Source of the DNA: GCA-2693325 sp964011675
GTDB taxonomy: Bacteria; Latescibacterota; UBA2968; UBA8231
Length of the DNA: 64,000 bases
Reading direction: 5' to 3'
Assembly (NCBI GenBank): GCA_964011675.1
Contig: CAXGPR010000002.1
Location: 1-64,000 of the forward strand
Shown here piece after piece: positions 17,359 through 24,851 of this stretch. A model generated the notes under the pieces. The model made no database searches, was not told the DNA's origin, and saw nothing but the letters and a program-made list of their open reading frames with translations. Each line of letters opens with the position of its first letter. Positions within the stretch are counted from its first letter, which is position 1. The translations under genes and the position numbers were made by a program.

Positions 17359-18621
17359 ATGGCCTACAAGAAGTTCGATCAGGTTCCCAACCACTATGCG
17401 GGGCCAATTATTCAGCACATAAAAGATTTTCGTCTGAAAAACGGGCGACGGTCTATTGCTCCAACTTCATTGCAGGTAGGCCAGATGCAACTACTTATTC
17501 CTCGTCACTTTGGTTTTTGCTTCGGTGTAGAACGTGCTATACACATGGCATTCTCTACACTAGAGAAGCATCCTGACAAGCGGACTTATCTTGTAAGTGA
17601 AATTATCCATAACCCCTTGGTAAATAAAGAGCTTAAAGAGAGAGGTGTAGACTTTGTTTATGATACGCAAGGACGGCGATTAGTAGCAGAAAGTGAGCTC
17701 AGCAATGACGATATTGTGCTGATTCCCGCTTTTGGCACCACTCTGCAAGTCGAAGATTCGCTTCGAGCTAGCGGGATTGACATCGACGGTGGTTCCTATA
17801 GGGAAGACTATGATACCACGTGTCCTTTTGTATCGAAGGTGTGGAAGCGCGGAGAAGCATTGGGTCGCGAGGGCTACACGATAATAGTACACGGTAAATA
17901 TAAGCACGAAGAGACGCAAGCGACTCATTCGCATACTCAAGAGCATGCTAAGACGTTGGTCGTACTGGATTGCGATGAAGCTGAGAAAGTGGCTTCGTTT
18001 ATCGTAGGAGAGATTTCTACGGAAGAATTCTGTGCCCACTTTTCCGAAAAGTGGTCTGAGGGTTTTAACCCAGAGTGTGACTTAGAGCGCGTGGCAGTGG
18101 TAAATCAGACTACAATGTTAGCTGCTGAAACGCAGCGCGTTACGGCAATTTTAAAGGCGGCCATGGAGCGACGTTACGGGAGTGATCAGATAGAATATCA
18201 TTGTGCAGACACTAACGATACGCTCTGTTATGCCACAAACCAAAATCAAAATGCCACGCACGCATTATTGCAATCTGGAGCAGATGTGGCGCTGATTGTG
18301 GGCGGTTACAATAGTTCCAATACTGCACACCTGGTTGAGATTTGTTCGGAAGTAATGCCCAGTTTTTTAATCACTAATAGCGACGAACTACTCTCGGCTG
18401 AGCGCATTCGTCACTTTGACATAGAGCAACGGAAAGTAGTAGAATCGGATAGGTGGTTACCAAGTCGGAAAGCAGTGCGAATGATCGTTACATCGGGTGC
18501 TTCGTGCCCAGATATTTTGATGAATCAAGTGGTTGAACGTATCGTTATGCTATGTGGCTATGAACAAACCGACATTGAAGCCGGTTTGAAGAACCTGTGT
18601 CTGTTTGAGGATGACGTATGA
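17359..18621 (+). CDS. ispH: 4-hydroxy-3-methylbut-2-enyl diphosphate reductase (long IspH/LytB form)
   Basis: Last enzyme of the MEP isoprenoid pathway, a [4Fe-4S] reductase giving IPP and DMAPP. 420 residues, the long form with an N-terminal extension of about 40 residues and insertions. Cluster cysteines appear in RHFGFCFGVERAIHMA, in YDTTCPFVSKVWKR, and in TSGASCPDILMNQV. HKEET-type histidine motifs are seen in VHGKYKHEETQATHSH. The start has AGGAGG 7 bases upstream. Its stop overlaps the next ATG (ATGA at 18618), so it is translationally coupled to a BMC vertex protein, an unexpected partner for a core isoprenoid enzyme. It may be an extra or specialised copy; the genome should be checked for another ispH. 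Confidence 0.93.
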   Translation: MAYKKFDQVPNHYAGPIIQHIKDFRLKNGRRSIAPTSLQVGQMQLLIPRHFGFCFGVERAIHMAFSTLEKHPDKRTYLVSEIIHNPLVNKELKERGVDFVYDTQGRRLVAESELSNDDIVLIPAFGTTLQVEDSLRASGIDIDGGSYREDYDTTCPFVSKVWKRGEALGREGYTIIVHGKYKHEETQATHSHTQEHAKTLVVLDCDEAEKVASFIVGEISTEEFCAHFSEKWSEGFNPECDLERVAVVNQTTMLAAETQRVTAILKAAMERRYGSDQIEYHCADTNDTLCYATNQNQNATHALLQSGADVALIVGGYNSSNTAHLVEICSEVMPSFLITNSDELLSAERIRHFDIEQRKVVESDRWLPSRKAVRMIVTSGASCPDILMNQVVERIVMLCGYEQTDIEAGLKNLCLFEDDV

Positions 18622-18923
18622 TCATCGGCTTGGTTAAAGGGCATGTGGTTTCATCGGCCAAGGTGGAAAATTTAGAGGGAAAAAAGTTGTTGGTAGTGGA
18701 AATTTTATCGCCTACTTCGGATGGTTTCGAGCATACAGACCAGCACATGGTATGCGTTGATGCGGTACAGGTTGGTGAGGGGGCCTTGGTTGTCGTAGTT
18801 CAGGGCTCTTCGGCACGGATTGCTTCGGGCATGGCTGATGTGCCTGTCGATGCGCTGGTCGTTGGCATAGTCGATTCCGTTCAAGCTTTCGGTCAACAGG
18901 CCGCTTTGGAGATCGTGTCGTGA
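18618..18923 (+). CDS. BMC-P vertex protein (EutN/CcmL family), copy 1
   Basis: 101 residues. Pentameric proteins of this family cap the vertices of bacterial microcompartment shells. The family pattern is clear: MIIGLVKGHVVSSAKVENLEGKKL at the N-terminus, VCVDAVQVGEGALVVVVQGSSAR in the middle and DALVVGIVDSV at the end. It overlaps ispH by 4 bases (ATGA) and copy 2 by 4 bases (GTGA). It is much closer in sequence to copy 4 (21928) than to copies 2 and 3, suggesting a duplication within the locus. Confidence 0.95.
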   Translation: MIIGLVKGHVVSSAKVENLEGKKLLVVEILSPTSDGFEHTDQHMVCVDAVQVGEGALVVVVQGSSARIASGMADVPVDALVVGIVDSVQAFGQQAALEIVS

Positions 18924-19165
18924 AGCGATGTCGCGTCATTGGTCACGTCATAGCCAATGCTAAACACGCAGTGCTTTCCGGCCAAAGAATCATGGTGGTT
19001 AAGCCGGAAGGGGTTGGTTCGATGCAGCTTGCACTGGACGGCGTAGGAGCTGGTATCGGTTCGCTTGTGCTCGTTTCCGAGTCCGGAACGGCCGGGGGTC
19101 AAGTAACAGGATGGGAGCATCCGCCAGCTCGTAGTGTAATTGTCGGCATAATAGACGGAGCGTGA
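18920..19165 (+). CDS. BMC-P vertex protein (EutN/CcmL family), copy 2, short
   Basis: 81 residues, shorter than the usual 85-100. It keeps the EutN/CcmL framework: CRVIGHVIANAKHAVLSGQRIMVV, a GAGIGSLVLVSESG centre, and the RSVIVGIIDGA end. It probably begins with GTG overlapping the previous stop codon (GTGA). Different BMC-P copies in one locus are thought to occupy vertices in mixed populations or to tune shell composition; which role applies here cannot be told from sequence. Confidence 0.9.
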   Translation: MKRCRVIGHVIANAKHAVLSGQRIMVVKPEGVGSMQLALDGVGAGIGSLVLVSESGTAGGQVTGWEHPPARSVIVGIIDGA

Positions 19166-19169
19166 GAGT

Positions 19170-19433
19170 ATGAAGTTGGGTAAAGTCGTTGGCACCGTTG
19201 TTTTGTCGCAATGTATTGAGGCCTATCACGGTCAGGCGTTGCATTTAGTGATGGAGCTAGACGAAAACTTAGAGACCGTAGGAACCGCACAGGTGTGCGC
19301 CACGTGGGAAGCGCGCAGCGAGGAAGAAATAGTAATTTTTGAAGTTGCCAGAGAAGCAGCCAACGTAGCCGATCCAGCGATTCCATCTGATGCATCGATT
19401 ATTGGCAAGGTTGAAAAAGTGCACATAGACTGA
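19170..19433 (+). CDS. BMC-P vertex protein (EutN/CcmL family), copy 3
   Basis: 87 residues. It begins LGKVVGTVVLSQCIEAYHGQAL and ends SDASIIGKVEKVHID, consistent with EutN/CcmL. The central loop (DENLETVGTAQVCATWEARSEE) is unlike copies 1, 2 and 4, and an aromatic/acidic patch there could alter the vertex pore. It starts 4 bases after copy 2 and is the last gene before the terminator at 19457-19505. Confidence 0.88.
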   Translation: MKLGKVVGTVVLSQCIEAYHGQALHLVMELDENLETVGTAQVCATWEARSEEEIVIFEVAREAANVADPAIPSDASIIGKVEKVHID

Positions 19434-19456
19434 TAAATATTGTGGGAGTAGTTGTA

Positions 19457-19505
19457 AAACGCCCCGTCTGAACGGTTTGCTAAGGGCCGTGCAAACGGGG
19501 CGTTT
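19457..19505. terminator. Intrinsic terminator between BMC-P copy 3 and the convergent FAH-family gene
   Basis: Perfect 11-bp arms AAACGCCCCGT (19457-19467) and ACGGGGCGTTT (19495-19505) with an inner TTTGC/GCAAA stem. The A/T flanks make it usable in both directions. Confidence 0.8.
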
Positions 19506-19528
19506 ATATTGCTCTATGACCCAGTGTG

Positions 19529-20329
19529 TTAGGGGGCAACGACGCTGTTATTTAACTGACCAATTTTTTCGAGCTCGATGGTAACTTCGTCTCCAGGTTT
19601 GAGCCATACAGGTGGTTTTCGTGCAAAACCAACGCCCTGAGGCGTTCCCGTGAGAATGACTGTGCCCGGGAGTAACGTTGTATCTTGGCTGAGAAAGCTG
19701 ATGATTTCAGCGACAGAAAAAATCATATCTCCCGTCGTGTGATCCTGCATCGTCTGGCCGTTCAAAATGGTTTTTATGCCTAAGTTCTGCGGGTCAGCGA
19801 TTTCGTCTGCGGTAACCAGAACGGGTCCAAGCGGACAGAACGTGTCAAATCCCTTACCGCGTATCCATTGACCCCCGCCAGCATTTAGCTGCCATTTACG
19901 CGCTGATACGTCGTTGGCGCATGTGTACCCCAATACGGAACCAAGTGCGTCCTCTACAGCGACGTCGCGTACTGGACGTCCTATAATAACAGCCAGCTCA
20001 CACTCGTAATCTACCTCTTCATCTTGCTGACAGTCCGGTAGGCGAATGGGGTCTTCGGGATGACATAGCGCGCTTGTGGGTTTGGCAAATACGATGGGAA
20101 GTTTGGGTTCTTCCATACCGGACTCGGCAGCATGTTCGCGATAGTTTAATCCGATGCAGTATATGTTAACTGGGTCAACGGGTGCTAGTAGCTTGGCAAC
20201 AGGTGCAGTTGTTCCACTCGGTGACAGTCCAGTGTAAAGATCGCCCTGTAAAACTTCGGTGCTTTCTCCTTCGCTTTCCATTCCGTAGTGTTGGCAATTT
20301 TGGTCGTCCAAGAAACGGATGATACGCAT
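19529..20329 (-). CDS. Fumarylacetoacetate hydrolase (FAH) superfamily protein
   Basis: 266 residues from the ATG at 20329, which has AAAGGAGC upstream. Members hydrolyse or isomerise 2,4-dioxo or 2-hydroxy-dienoic acids, for example acylpyruvates or 2,4-diketo-3-deoxy sugar acids. The core shows IYCIGLNYREHAAESG, metal ligands in EVDYECELAVIIGRP, GYTCANDVSAR, and LTGTPQGVGFARKPP. Although reverse-strand, it sits inside the microcompartment locus, and a 2-oxo-acid-cleaving FAH enzyme fits a pathway centred on 2-oxo-acid aldolases. Its substrate is not evident. Confidence 0.88.
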   Translation of the reverse strand: MRIIRFLDDQNCQHYGMESEGESTEVLQGDLYTGLSPSGTTAPVAKLLAPVDPVNIYCIGLNYREHAAESGMEEPKLPIVFAKPTSALCHPEDPIRLPDCQQDEEVDYECELAVIIGRPVRDVAVEDALGSVLGYTCANDVSARKWQLNAGGGQWIRGKGFDTFCPLGPVLVTADEIADPQNLGIKTILNGQTMQDHTTGDMIFSVAEIISFLSQDTTLLPGTVILTGTPQGVGFARKPPVWLKPGDEVTIELEKIGQLNNSVVAP

Positions 20330-20387
20330 GCTCGCTCCTTTAAATAAAGTTTTGTAGGCGATCAAGGTAGGATTTACATCCCGAGTA

Positions 20388-20434
20388 TGTCAAGCTGGTT
20401 TCACCTTGACGAAGGGCACGCCCCCGACTATTTT
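20388..20434 (+). promoter_or_regulatory. Candidate promoter of the main BMC operon
   Basis: TTGACG at 20406-20411, a 17-base spacer and TATTTT at 20429-20434 form a plausible sigma-70 promoter 55 bases before the aldehyde dehydrogenase start. GTCAAG (20389-20394) and CTTGAC (20405-20410) are inverted around it, and TGTCAAGCT is shared with the ispH promoter. Confidence 0.4.
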
Positions 20435-20488
20435 TCTTGGGCTTTCCGCAAGAGTGTGCCGTTATAGAACTCGAATGAGGTGAATAGC

Positions 20489-21916
20489 GTGGCCCAAAAC
20501 GCGAGCGAAGAACAGATTCGTAAGATAGTCGAAGAGGTTGTAAATCGAATTGTAGCTGATAGCACTGGTTTTTCTAATCGGTCTACTGCTGGTGGAGACA
20601 GCGGTGTTTTCCATTCCATGGATGATGCGGTGCAAGCGGCGACTAAAGCGCAGGTCGAGTTAGTTGCCATGACGCTTGAGCAGCGTGGGGCCATTATTGA
20701 GGCGATCCGACGCGTATCGCGCGACAGTGCGGAAGACTTTTCTCGCCGCGCCCTCGCCGAGACGGGGATGGGGCGACTGGAAGATAAAATTCAGAAGCAC
20801 CGGGTTGCGGCTGATGCTACGCCGGGCATTGAAGATTTGGAGGCCAAATCTTGGACGGGAGATCACGGTCTCACCGTGGTAGAGATGGCTCCCTACGGCG
20901 TGGTTGGAGCGATAACGCCCTCTACGCATCCCGTGCCGACGATGGTAAACAACGCTATCTGCGTAGTTTCGGCGGGTAATTCGGCGGTCTTTAACGTGCA
21001 TCCTGGAGCCAAAGAGGTCTCAATGCACGCCATCCGCTTGCTCAATCAGGCTGTTGCTCAGGCTGGAGGCCCCGCCAACCTTTTGACGGCGGTGGCAGAA
21101 CCGACGCTGGAAACGGCCAACGAGCTCTTCACGCATCCAGGTATTCGAATCCTGTTAGTTACGGGTGGGCCAGGCGTTGCACAGGCGGCTATGGCAAGTC
21201 CCAAAAAGGCCATTGTTGCCGGTCCGGGGAATCCGCCCGTTGTTGTAGATGAGACGGCTGATTTAAAGAAGGCGGCCCGCGACATTATAGACGGCGGAGG
21301 ATTCGACAACAACATACTCTGCATCGGTGAGAAACAAGTTTTTGTCGTCGATAGTGTCGCAGACCAACTCAAGCGTCACATGGTTGATTACAGCGCCTAT
21401 GAATTGGGCGACCAGCAGATTGAAGCCTTGTCGGCGGTGGCATTTGTTATGGGCTCTGACGGACATCCGCTAGCCAGTCGCGAACTGGTGGGTCGGAGTG
21501 CGTGGGTCTTGGCTGAACGTATTGGGATCAAGTTGGGTGAGTCGGTGCGCATGCTCATTGGTGAGACACGAGCCGATCACGTGTTTGTCCAAGAAGAGCA
21601 GATGATGCCTTTTCTACCGATTGTGCGTGTGCGCGATGTAGACGAGGGCATACTCCTAGCGCTTGAATCTGAACATGGGTATAAGCATACGGCCATCATA
21701 CATTCACGAAACATTGATAATATGCACAAGATGGCCTGCGTTATGGACACTACTATATTTGTGAAAAATGGCCCGTCTTTTGCCGGTGTCGGTCTCGGTG
21801 GTGAGGGGTTTGGCACGTATTCTATTGCGAGTCCGACCGGTGAGGGGCTGACCTCTCCGCGTACGTTCACGCGTCAGCGTCGCTGTGCACTCGTCGACTA
21901 TTTCCGCATCACATAG
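20489..21916 (+). CDS. pduP: CoA-acylating aldehyde dehydrogenase, PduP/EutE type, with encapsulation peptide
   Basis: Oxidises an aldehyde to acyl-CoA with NAD+ inside the microcompartment. 475 residues from GTG 20489, which has GAGG 8 bases upstream; an earlier in-frame GTG at 20480 lacks a site. The N-terminal amphipathic helix SEEQIRKIVEEVVNRIV (about residues 6-22), followed by a Ser/Gly-rich linker, is a typical encapsulation peptide. The catalytic cysteine is C278 in FDNNILCIGEKQVFVVDS. NHP-type motifs, MAPYGVVGAITPSTHP and IVAGPGNPPVVVDETAD are hallmarks of this family rather than ordinary ALDHs. First gene of the main BMC operon; gene symbol by family, substrate unknown. Confidence 0.95.
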   Translation: MAQNASEEQIRKIVEEVVNRIVADSTGFSNRSTAGGDSGVFHSMDDAVQAATKAQVELVAMTLEQRGAIIEAIRRVSRDSAEDFSRRALAETGMGRLEDKIQKHRVAADATPGIEDLEAKSWTGDHGLTVVEMAPYGVVGAITPSTHPVPTMVNNAICVVSAGNSAVFNVHPGAKEVSMHAIRLLNQAVAQAGGPANLLTAVAEPTLETANELFTHPGIRILLVTGGPGVAQAAMASPKKAIVAGPGNPPVVVDETADLKKAARDIIDGGGFDNNILCIGEKQVFVVDSVADQLKRHMVDYSAYELGDQQIEALSAVAFVMGSDGHPLASRELVGRSAWVLAERIGIKLGESVRMLIGETRADHVFVQEEQMMPFLPIVRVRDVDEGILLALESEHGYKHTAIIHSRNIDNMHKMACVMDTTIFVKNGPSFAGVGLGGEGFGTYSIASPTGEGLTSPRTFTRQRRCALVDYFRIT

Positions 21917-21927
21917 TCTATTCTGTT

Positions 21928-22227
21928 ATGATACTGGGTCAGGTGCGTGGGCGCGTGGTGTCGACGGCGAAAATCGACAATTTAAACGGAAAGAAGCTGC
22001 TGGTTGTAGAAGTCGTATCCGTGCGAGAACACGGCCTCGTGCGCACGGGGCGCGAGATGGTCTGCGTTGATGCTGTGCAGGCAGGAGAAGGCGAACTGGT
22101 GTTTGTGGTACAGGGGTCGTCTTCTCGTATTGCGCCGGATATGCGAGATGTGCCTACGGATGCAGTGATTGTAGGCATTGTGGATTCTCTACAGTCAATG
22201 GGGCAGGCTATGGAATTGCGCGATTAA
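21928..22227 (+). CDS. BMC-P vertex protein (EutN/CcmL family), copy 4
   Basis: 99 residues. It is closely similar to copy 1 at 18618: ILGQVRGRVVSTAKIDNLNG against IIGLVKGHVVSSAKVENLEG, then VCVDAVQAGEGEL, VVQGSSSRIA and VIVGIVDSLQSMG. The aldehyde dehydrogenase stop lies 11 bases upstream, and the pduL ATG follows its stop by a single base. It is one of four vertex proteins in the locus. Confidence 0.95.
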   Translation: MILGQVRGRVVSTAKIDNLNGKKLLVVEVVSVREHGLVRTGREMVCVDAVQAGEGELVFVVQGSSSRIAPDMRDVPTDAVIVGIVDSLQSMGQAMELRD

Positions 22228-22228
22228 T

Positions 22229-22924
22229 ATGGCGACAGAAAACACACAGGGCATAGATCGTTCTGCGATAGAAGATATCGTACGTCGTGCAGTATATGAC
22301 TTTATGCCTGACGTGCAGTTGGGAAAGACAGCAGATGCCGCTTTGTTACCTGTGCCACGCTTGGTTGTCAATATCTCAGCACGCCATATTCACCTCAACC
22401 GAGAAGCGATGGACGTGCTCTTTGGGATTGGTAGTGAACTAACGGTTCAAAAAACGCTTTACCAAGAGGGAGCCTTCGCCTCTGAAGAGACGCTCGCGGT
22501 GTTCGGTCCGCGCAAACAGGTGATATCTAACGTGCGCGTCTTGGGCCCTCTGCGCGACTACAATCAAGTTGAACTGGCCTTTACCGATGCTCGCTTCTTG
22601 GGTATTGACGCACCGGTTCGTCTGAGTGGTAACGTTTCGAATACGCCGGGATGTTTTCTCGTGGGGCCTTACGGAGGACTCGAACTGACCGAGGGCGTTA
22701 TTCGCGCCGCTCGACATGTTCACATGAGTCCCGCCGAGGCAGATTACTATGGTGTGGAAGCAGGTGATCTTATGCGTTTGGTAGTTGAAAGTGAACAGGG
22801 CGGGACGCTAGAGGGATTGATCTGTAGGGTGAGTGATGCAGAGAAGTTGGAAGTGCACCTAGATACAGACGAGGGCAACGCGCTCGACTTGGTGCATGCA
22901 CGGAAAGTATACGTAGAAAGGTAG
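22229..22924 (+). CDS. pduL: Phosphate propanoyltransferase PduL with encapsulation peptide
   Basis: Converts acyl-CoA plus phosphate to acyl-phosphate, releasing CoA for reuse inside the shell. 231 residues from the ATG at 22229. The zinc-binding histidines are in ISARHIHLNREAMDVLFG (H53, H55) and AARHVHMSPAEADYYGV (H163, H165). The N-terminal helix DRSAIEDIVRRAVYDFM (about residues 10-26) resembles an encapsulation peptide. GNVSNTPGCFLVGP and VHARKVYVER are further family marks. With the PduP-type enzyme it forms the common metabolosome core. No acetate/propionate kinase is present in the window. Confidence 0.95.
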   Translation: MATENTQGIDRSAIEDIVRRAVYDFMPDVQLGKTADAALLPVPRLVVNISARHIHLNREAMDVLFGIGSELTVQKTLYQEGAFASEETLAVFGPRKQVISNVRVLGPLRDYNQVELAFTDARFLGIDAPVRLSGNVSNTPGCFLVGPYGGLELTEGVIRAARHVHMSPAEADYYGVEAGDLMRLVVESEQGGTLEGLICRVSDAEKLEVHLDTDEGNALDLVHARKVYVER

Positions 22925-22955
22925 AGTAGACTTCGCACACACCAGGAGGAAAGCG

Positions 22956-23516
22956 ATGTCGGATGCAATAGGTATGGTAGAGACTGTCGGTCTGGTGGGA
23001 ATCGTCGAGGCCGGCGATGCTATGGCCAAAGCGGCTAGTGTCCAGCTTTTGGGCTGGGACAAAGTCGGTTCGGGTCTGGTGACAGTATTTTGTTCAGGAG
23101 ACGTTGCAGCGGTAAAGTCGGCCGTAGATGCTGGTTCTACAGCCGCTGCTAAAGTGGGTCAGGTTCACTCGGTGCACGTGATCCCTCGGCCTCATGAGGA
23201 GCTAGGCGCCATCATGCCGGAGCGCGGAGAAAGCGGTGAGGGTGAAGGCGTGCGTGCTTTGGGTCTTATTGAAACGCGTGGTGCTACGGGTGTCATTGAA
23301 GCAGCTGACGCGATGAGCAAAGCGGCCGACGTGGACATTGTTCGAGTGCGAGAGATCGGTGGTGGTTACATAACGGTCTTGGTTAGCGGCGACGTCGGTT
23401 CGGTACAAGCATCTGTTAGCGCCGGTGCCGAGGCGTGTGAGAGGGTAGGTGAACTGGTGTCACAGCACGTAATTCCGCGTCCGCACGATGATGTGGTAGC
23501 CCTTTACTTGAGCTAA
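22956..23516 (+). CDS. BMC-T shell protein (two tandem BMC domains)
   Basis: 186 residues with two BMC domains: residues about 3-88 and 100-183. Each shows the ET.G.....(A/G)D.M.KAA.V pattern, a pore segment (DKVGSGLVTV and REIGGGYITV) and the closing VIPRPH. Three chains form a pseudohexameric tile in the shell facets. The linker PHEELGAIMPERGES resembles that between domains 1 and 2 of the four-domain protein at 24844. The ribosome binding site is CAGGAGGAAAG, 4-5 bases before ATG. Confidence 0.95.
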   Translation: MSDAIGMVETVGLVGIVEAGDAMAKAASVQLLGWDKVGSGLVTVFCSGDVAAVKSAVDAGSTAAAKVGQVHSVHVIPRPHEELGAIMPERGESGEGEGVRALGLIETRGATGVIEAADAMSKAADVDIVRVREIGGGYITVLVSGDVGSVQASVSAGAEACERVGELVSQHVIPRPHDDVVALYLS

Positions 23517-23528
23517 TAGGAGACGGCA

Positions 23529-23792
23529 ATGAAAGCACTTGGTATGGTAGAGACGAAAGGTTTGGTGTGTGTAGTTGAGTCTTTGGACGCGATGCTGAAA
23601 ACAGCTGATGTTAGTTTTGCGGGTCAAAAGCGTGTGGGAAGTGGTTTTGTCGCAGTCTTGGTCGAAGGAGATGTCGCTGCGGTCAAGGCTGCAGTAGATG
23701 CCGGGGCCAGTGCAGCACAGCGCGTTGGTGAACTGCGCAGCGTGCACGTGATACCACGTCCTGTTTCGGGACTTACGCAGCATTTAGCTTAG
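23529..23792 (+). CDS. BMC-H shell hexamer protein
   Basis: 87 residues, a single BMC domain: ALGMVETKGLVCVVESLDAMLKTADV, the pore segment QKRVGSGFVAVLVEGDV and VHVIPRP. This is the only stand-alone hexamer in the locus, so it must supply most facet tiles if the shell is built from this locus alone. AGGAGACGGCA precedes the ATG. Confidence 0.95.
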   Translation: MKALGMVETKGLVCVVESLDAMLKTADVSFAGQKRVGSGFVAVLVEGDVAAVKAAVDAGASAAQRVGELRSVHVIPRPVSGLTQHLA

Positions 23793-23806
23793 CGCATTTT
23801 TTCTAA

Positions 23807-24268
23807 ATGGTTTCCATCCTCTACATAGAAGAGGCCGTTGTTACGGGCGATATACTGTCGCGTCGACACGGTGACGAGGCTGAGATCTGCATTGCAGATT
23901 CGGCAATCGTTACTCCCACTGGTTGGGACTATCTGAGGCAGCATCGAGTGCAGTTGAGCAGAGGAGAGGCTCCGGAAGTGCCGCAGCATTCTTCGGACGA
24001 TTCGAGTGATCTGTCGAAGATTACCGAAATTCAGCCTTCACAGATGGATGGATCTGGTCGCTGTGAACAACCTGAACGTTCGTGTGGCTGTCAGACCGAG
24101 GAATTTGGTTCAGGATACGTTGAACGTTTAAATGATACTGAATCTGACCGTCTCATGGATGAAATTGTTAATCGCTATTTGAAGATAGTTAAATCAGGGC
24201 ATGTTATTGATCCTGAACATTTAGTACGCGAAATAACTTCTTTAGTCTTACATCGCCTGGAGCGTTAG
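23807..24268 (+). CDS. BMC-associated accessory protein with VVT...TPxxxDYL module and C-terminal amphipathic helices
   Basis: 153 residues. The first 50 residues (EEAVVTGDILSRRHG, then AIVTPTGWDYLRQHRV) match the N-terminal extension of the DapA-like enzyme at 26045 (DSVVTAQVLQDKLG, then AKLTPSAIDFLRERDV). This small module, with a TPxAxxYL motif, is also found in EutT-like and other microcompartment proteins. The middle (about 55-105) is low-complexity with four cysteines in RCEQPERSCGCQTEEF. Two helices near the C-terminus (SDRLMDEIVNRYLKIV and PEHLVREITSLVLHRLE) look amphipathic, like encapsulation peptides. It could be a cargo adaptor or scaffold, which is inference. No strong Shine-Dalgarno is seen. 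Confidence 0.65.
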   Translation: MVSILYIEEAVVTGDILSRRHGDEAEICIADSAIVTPTGWDYLRQHRVQLSRGEAPEVPQHSSDDSSDLSKITEIQPSQMDGSGRCEQPERSCGCQTEEFGSGYVERLNDTESDRLMDEIVNRYLKIVKSGHVIDPEHLVREITSLVLHRLER

Positions 24269-24269
24269 A

Positions 24270-24851
24270 ATGCCTGCCGCTATCGGCCTGATCGAAGTTG
24301 AAGGCGTTGCCGGTATCATAATAGCCGCTGACGCTGCCGTTAAGGCGGCCGAAGTAGAGTTATTGGGCTGGGATTCGATCGGCGGTTTCACAACCATTTT
24401 GTTTAGCGGTTCGATTAGTGACGTCAGTGCCGCATTATCCAGCGGGACGGAAGCAGCTCGTCAGGTCGTCGAACACGTAGTTGCAGCGCCTGTGACGCAG
24501 CCATCAGAAGCGTGTATTCGCTTTGCCACTAATACAGTGCAAAGAGATGCGCCCGTTCGCAGCAGTGCTTTGGGACTGGTGGAGACGCGCGGCTATGCTG
24601 CGCACGTATACGTAGACGACGAGATGGCCAAGACTGCAGCTGTAGATGTCGTAGGCGTTCTTACGGTCCACAACCGCGTCGTGTGTTCGTTGGTGCAAGG
24701 GGATGTCGGCGCTGTGCGCGAAGCGATTTTCCGGGCCCAGACGCGCTTAGAAACGTATCCCCATCTCATGAGTACCTCCATACTGCCGCAGCCTCGTCCA
24801 GAGGTGCTACAGGCATTCGTTCGGCCGTCGCAAGGAGCAGGCAGTGTCTAG
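24270..24851 (+). CDS. BMC-T shell protein, second copy, with divergent second domain
   Basis: 193 residues, two BMC domains: about 3-78 and 99-181. Domain 1 has AIGLIEVEGVAGIIIAADAAVKAAEV and the pore segment WDSIGGFTTILFSG. Domain 2 has ALGLVETRGYAAHVYVDDEMAKTAAV, but its pore segment reads VLTVHNRVVCSLVQG, lacking the usual Gly-rich IGSG and carrying His and Arg. Domain 1 ends VTQPSE rather than IPRP. A different pore, perhaps for a charged metabolite or electron carrier, is suggested. It starts 1 base after the accessory gene stop and overlaps the next gene by 8 bases. Confidence 0.9.
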   Translation: MPAAIGLIEVEGVAGIIIAADAAVKAAEVELLGWDSIGGFTTILFSGSISDVSAALSSGTEAARQVVEHVVAAPVTQPSEACIRFATNTVQRDAPVRSSALGLVETRGYAAHVYVDDEMAKTAAVDVVGVLTVHNRVVCSLVQGDVGAVREAIFRAQTRLETYPHLMSTSILPQPRPEVLQAFVRPSQGAGSV

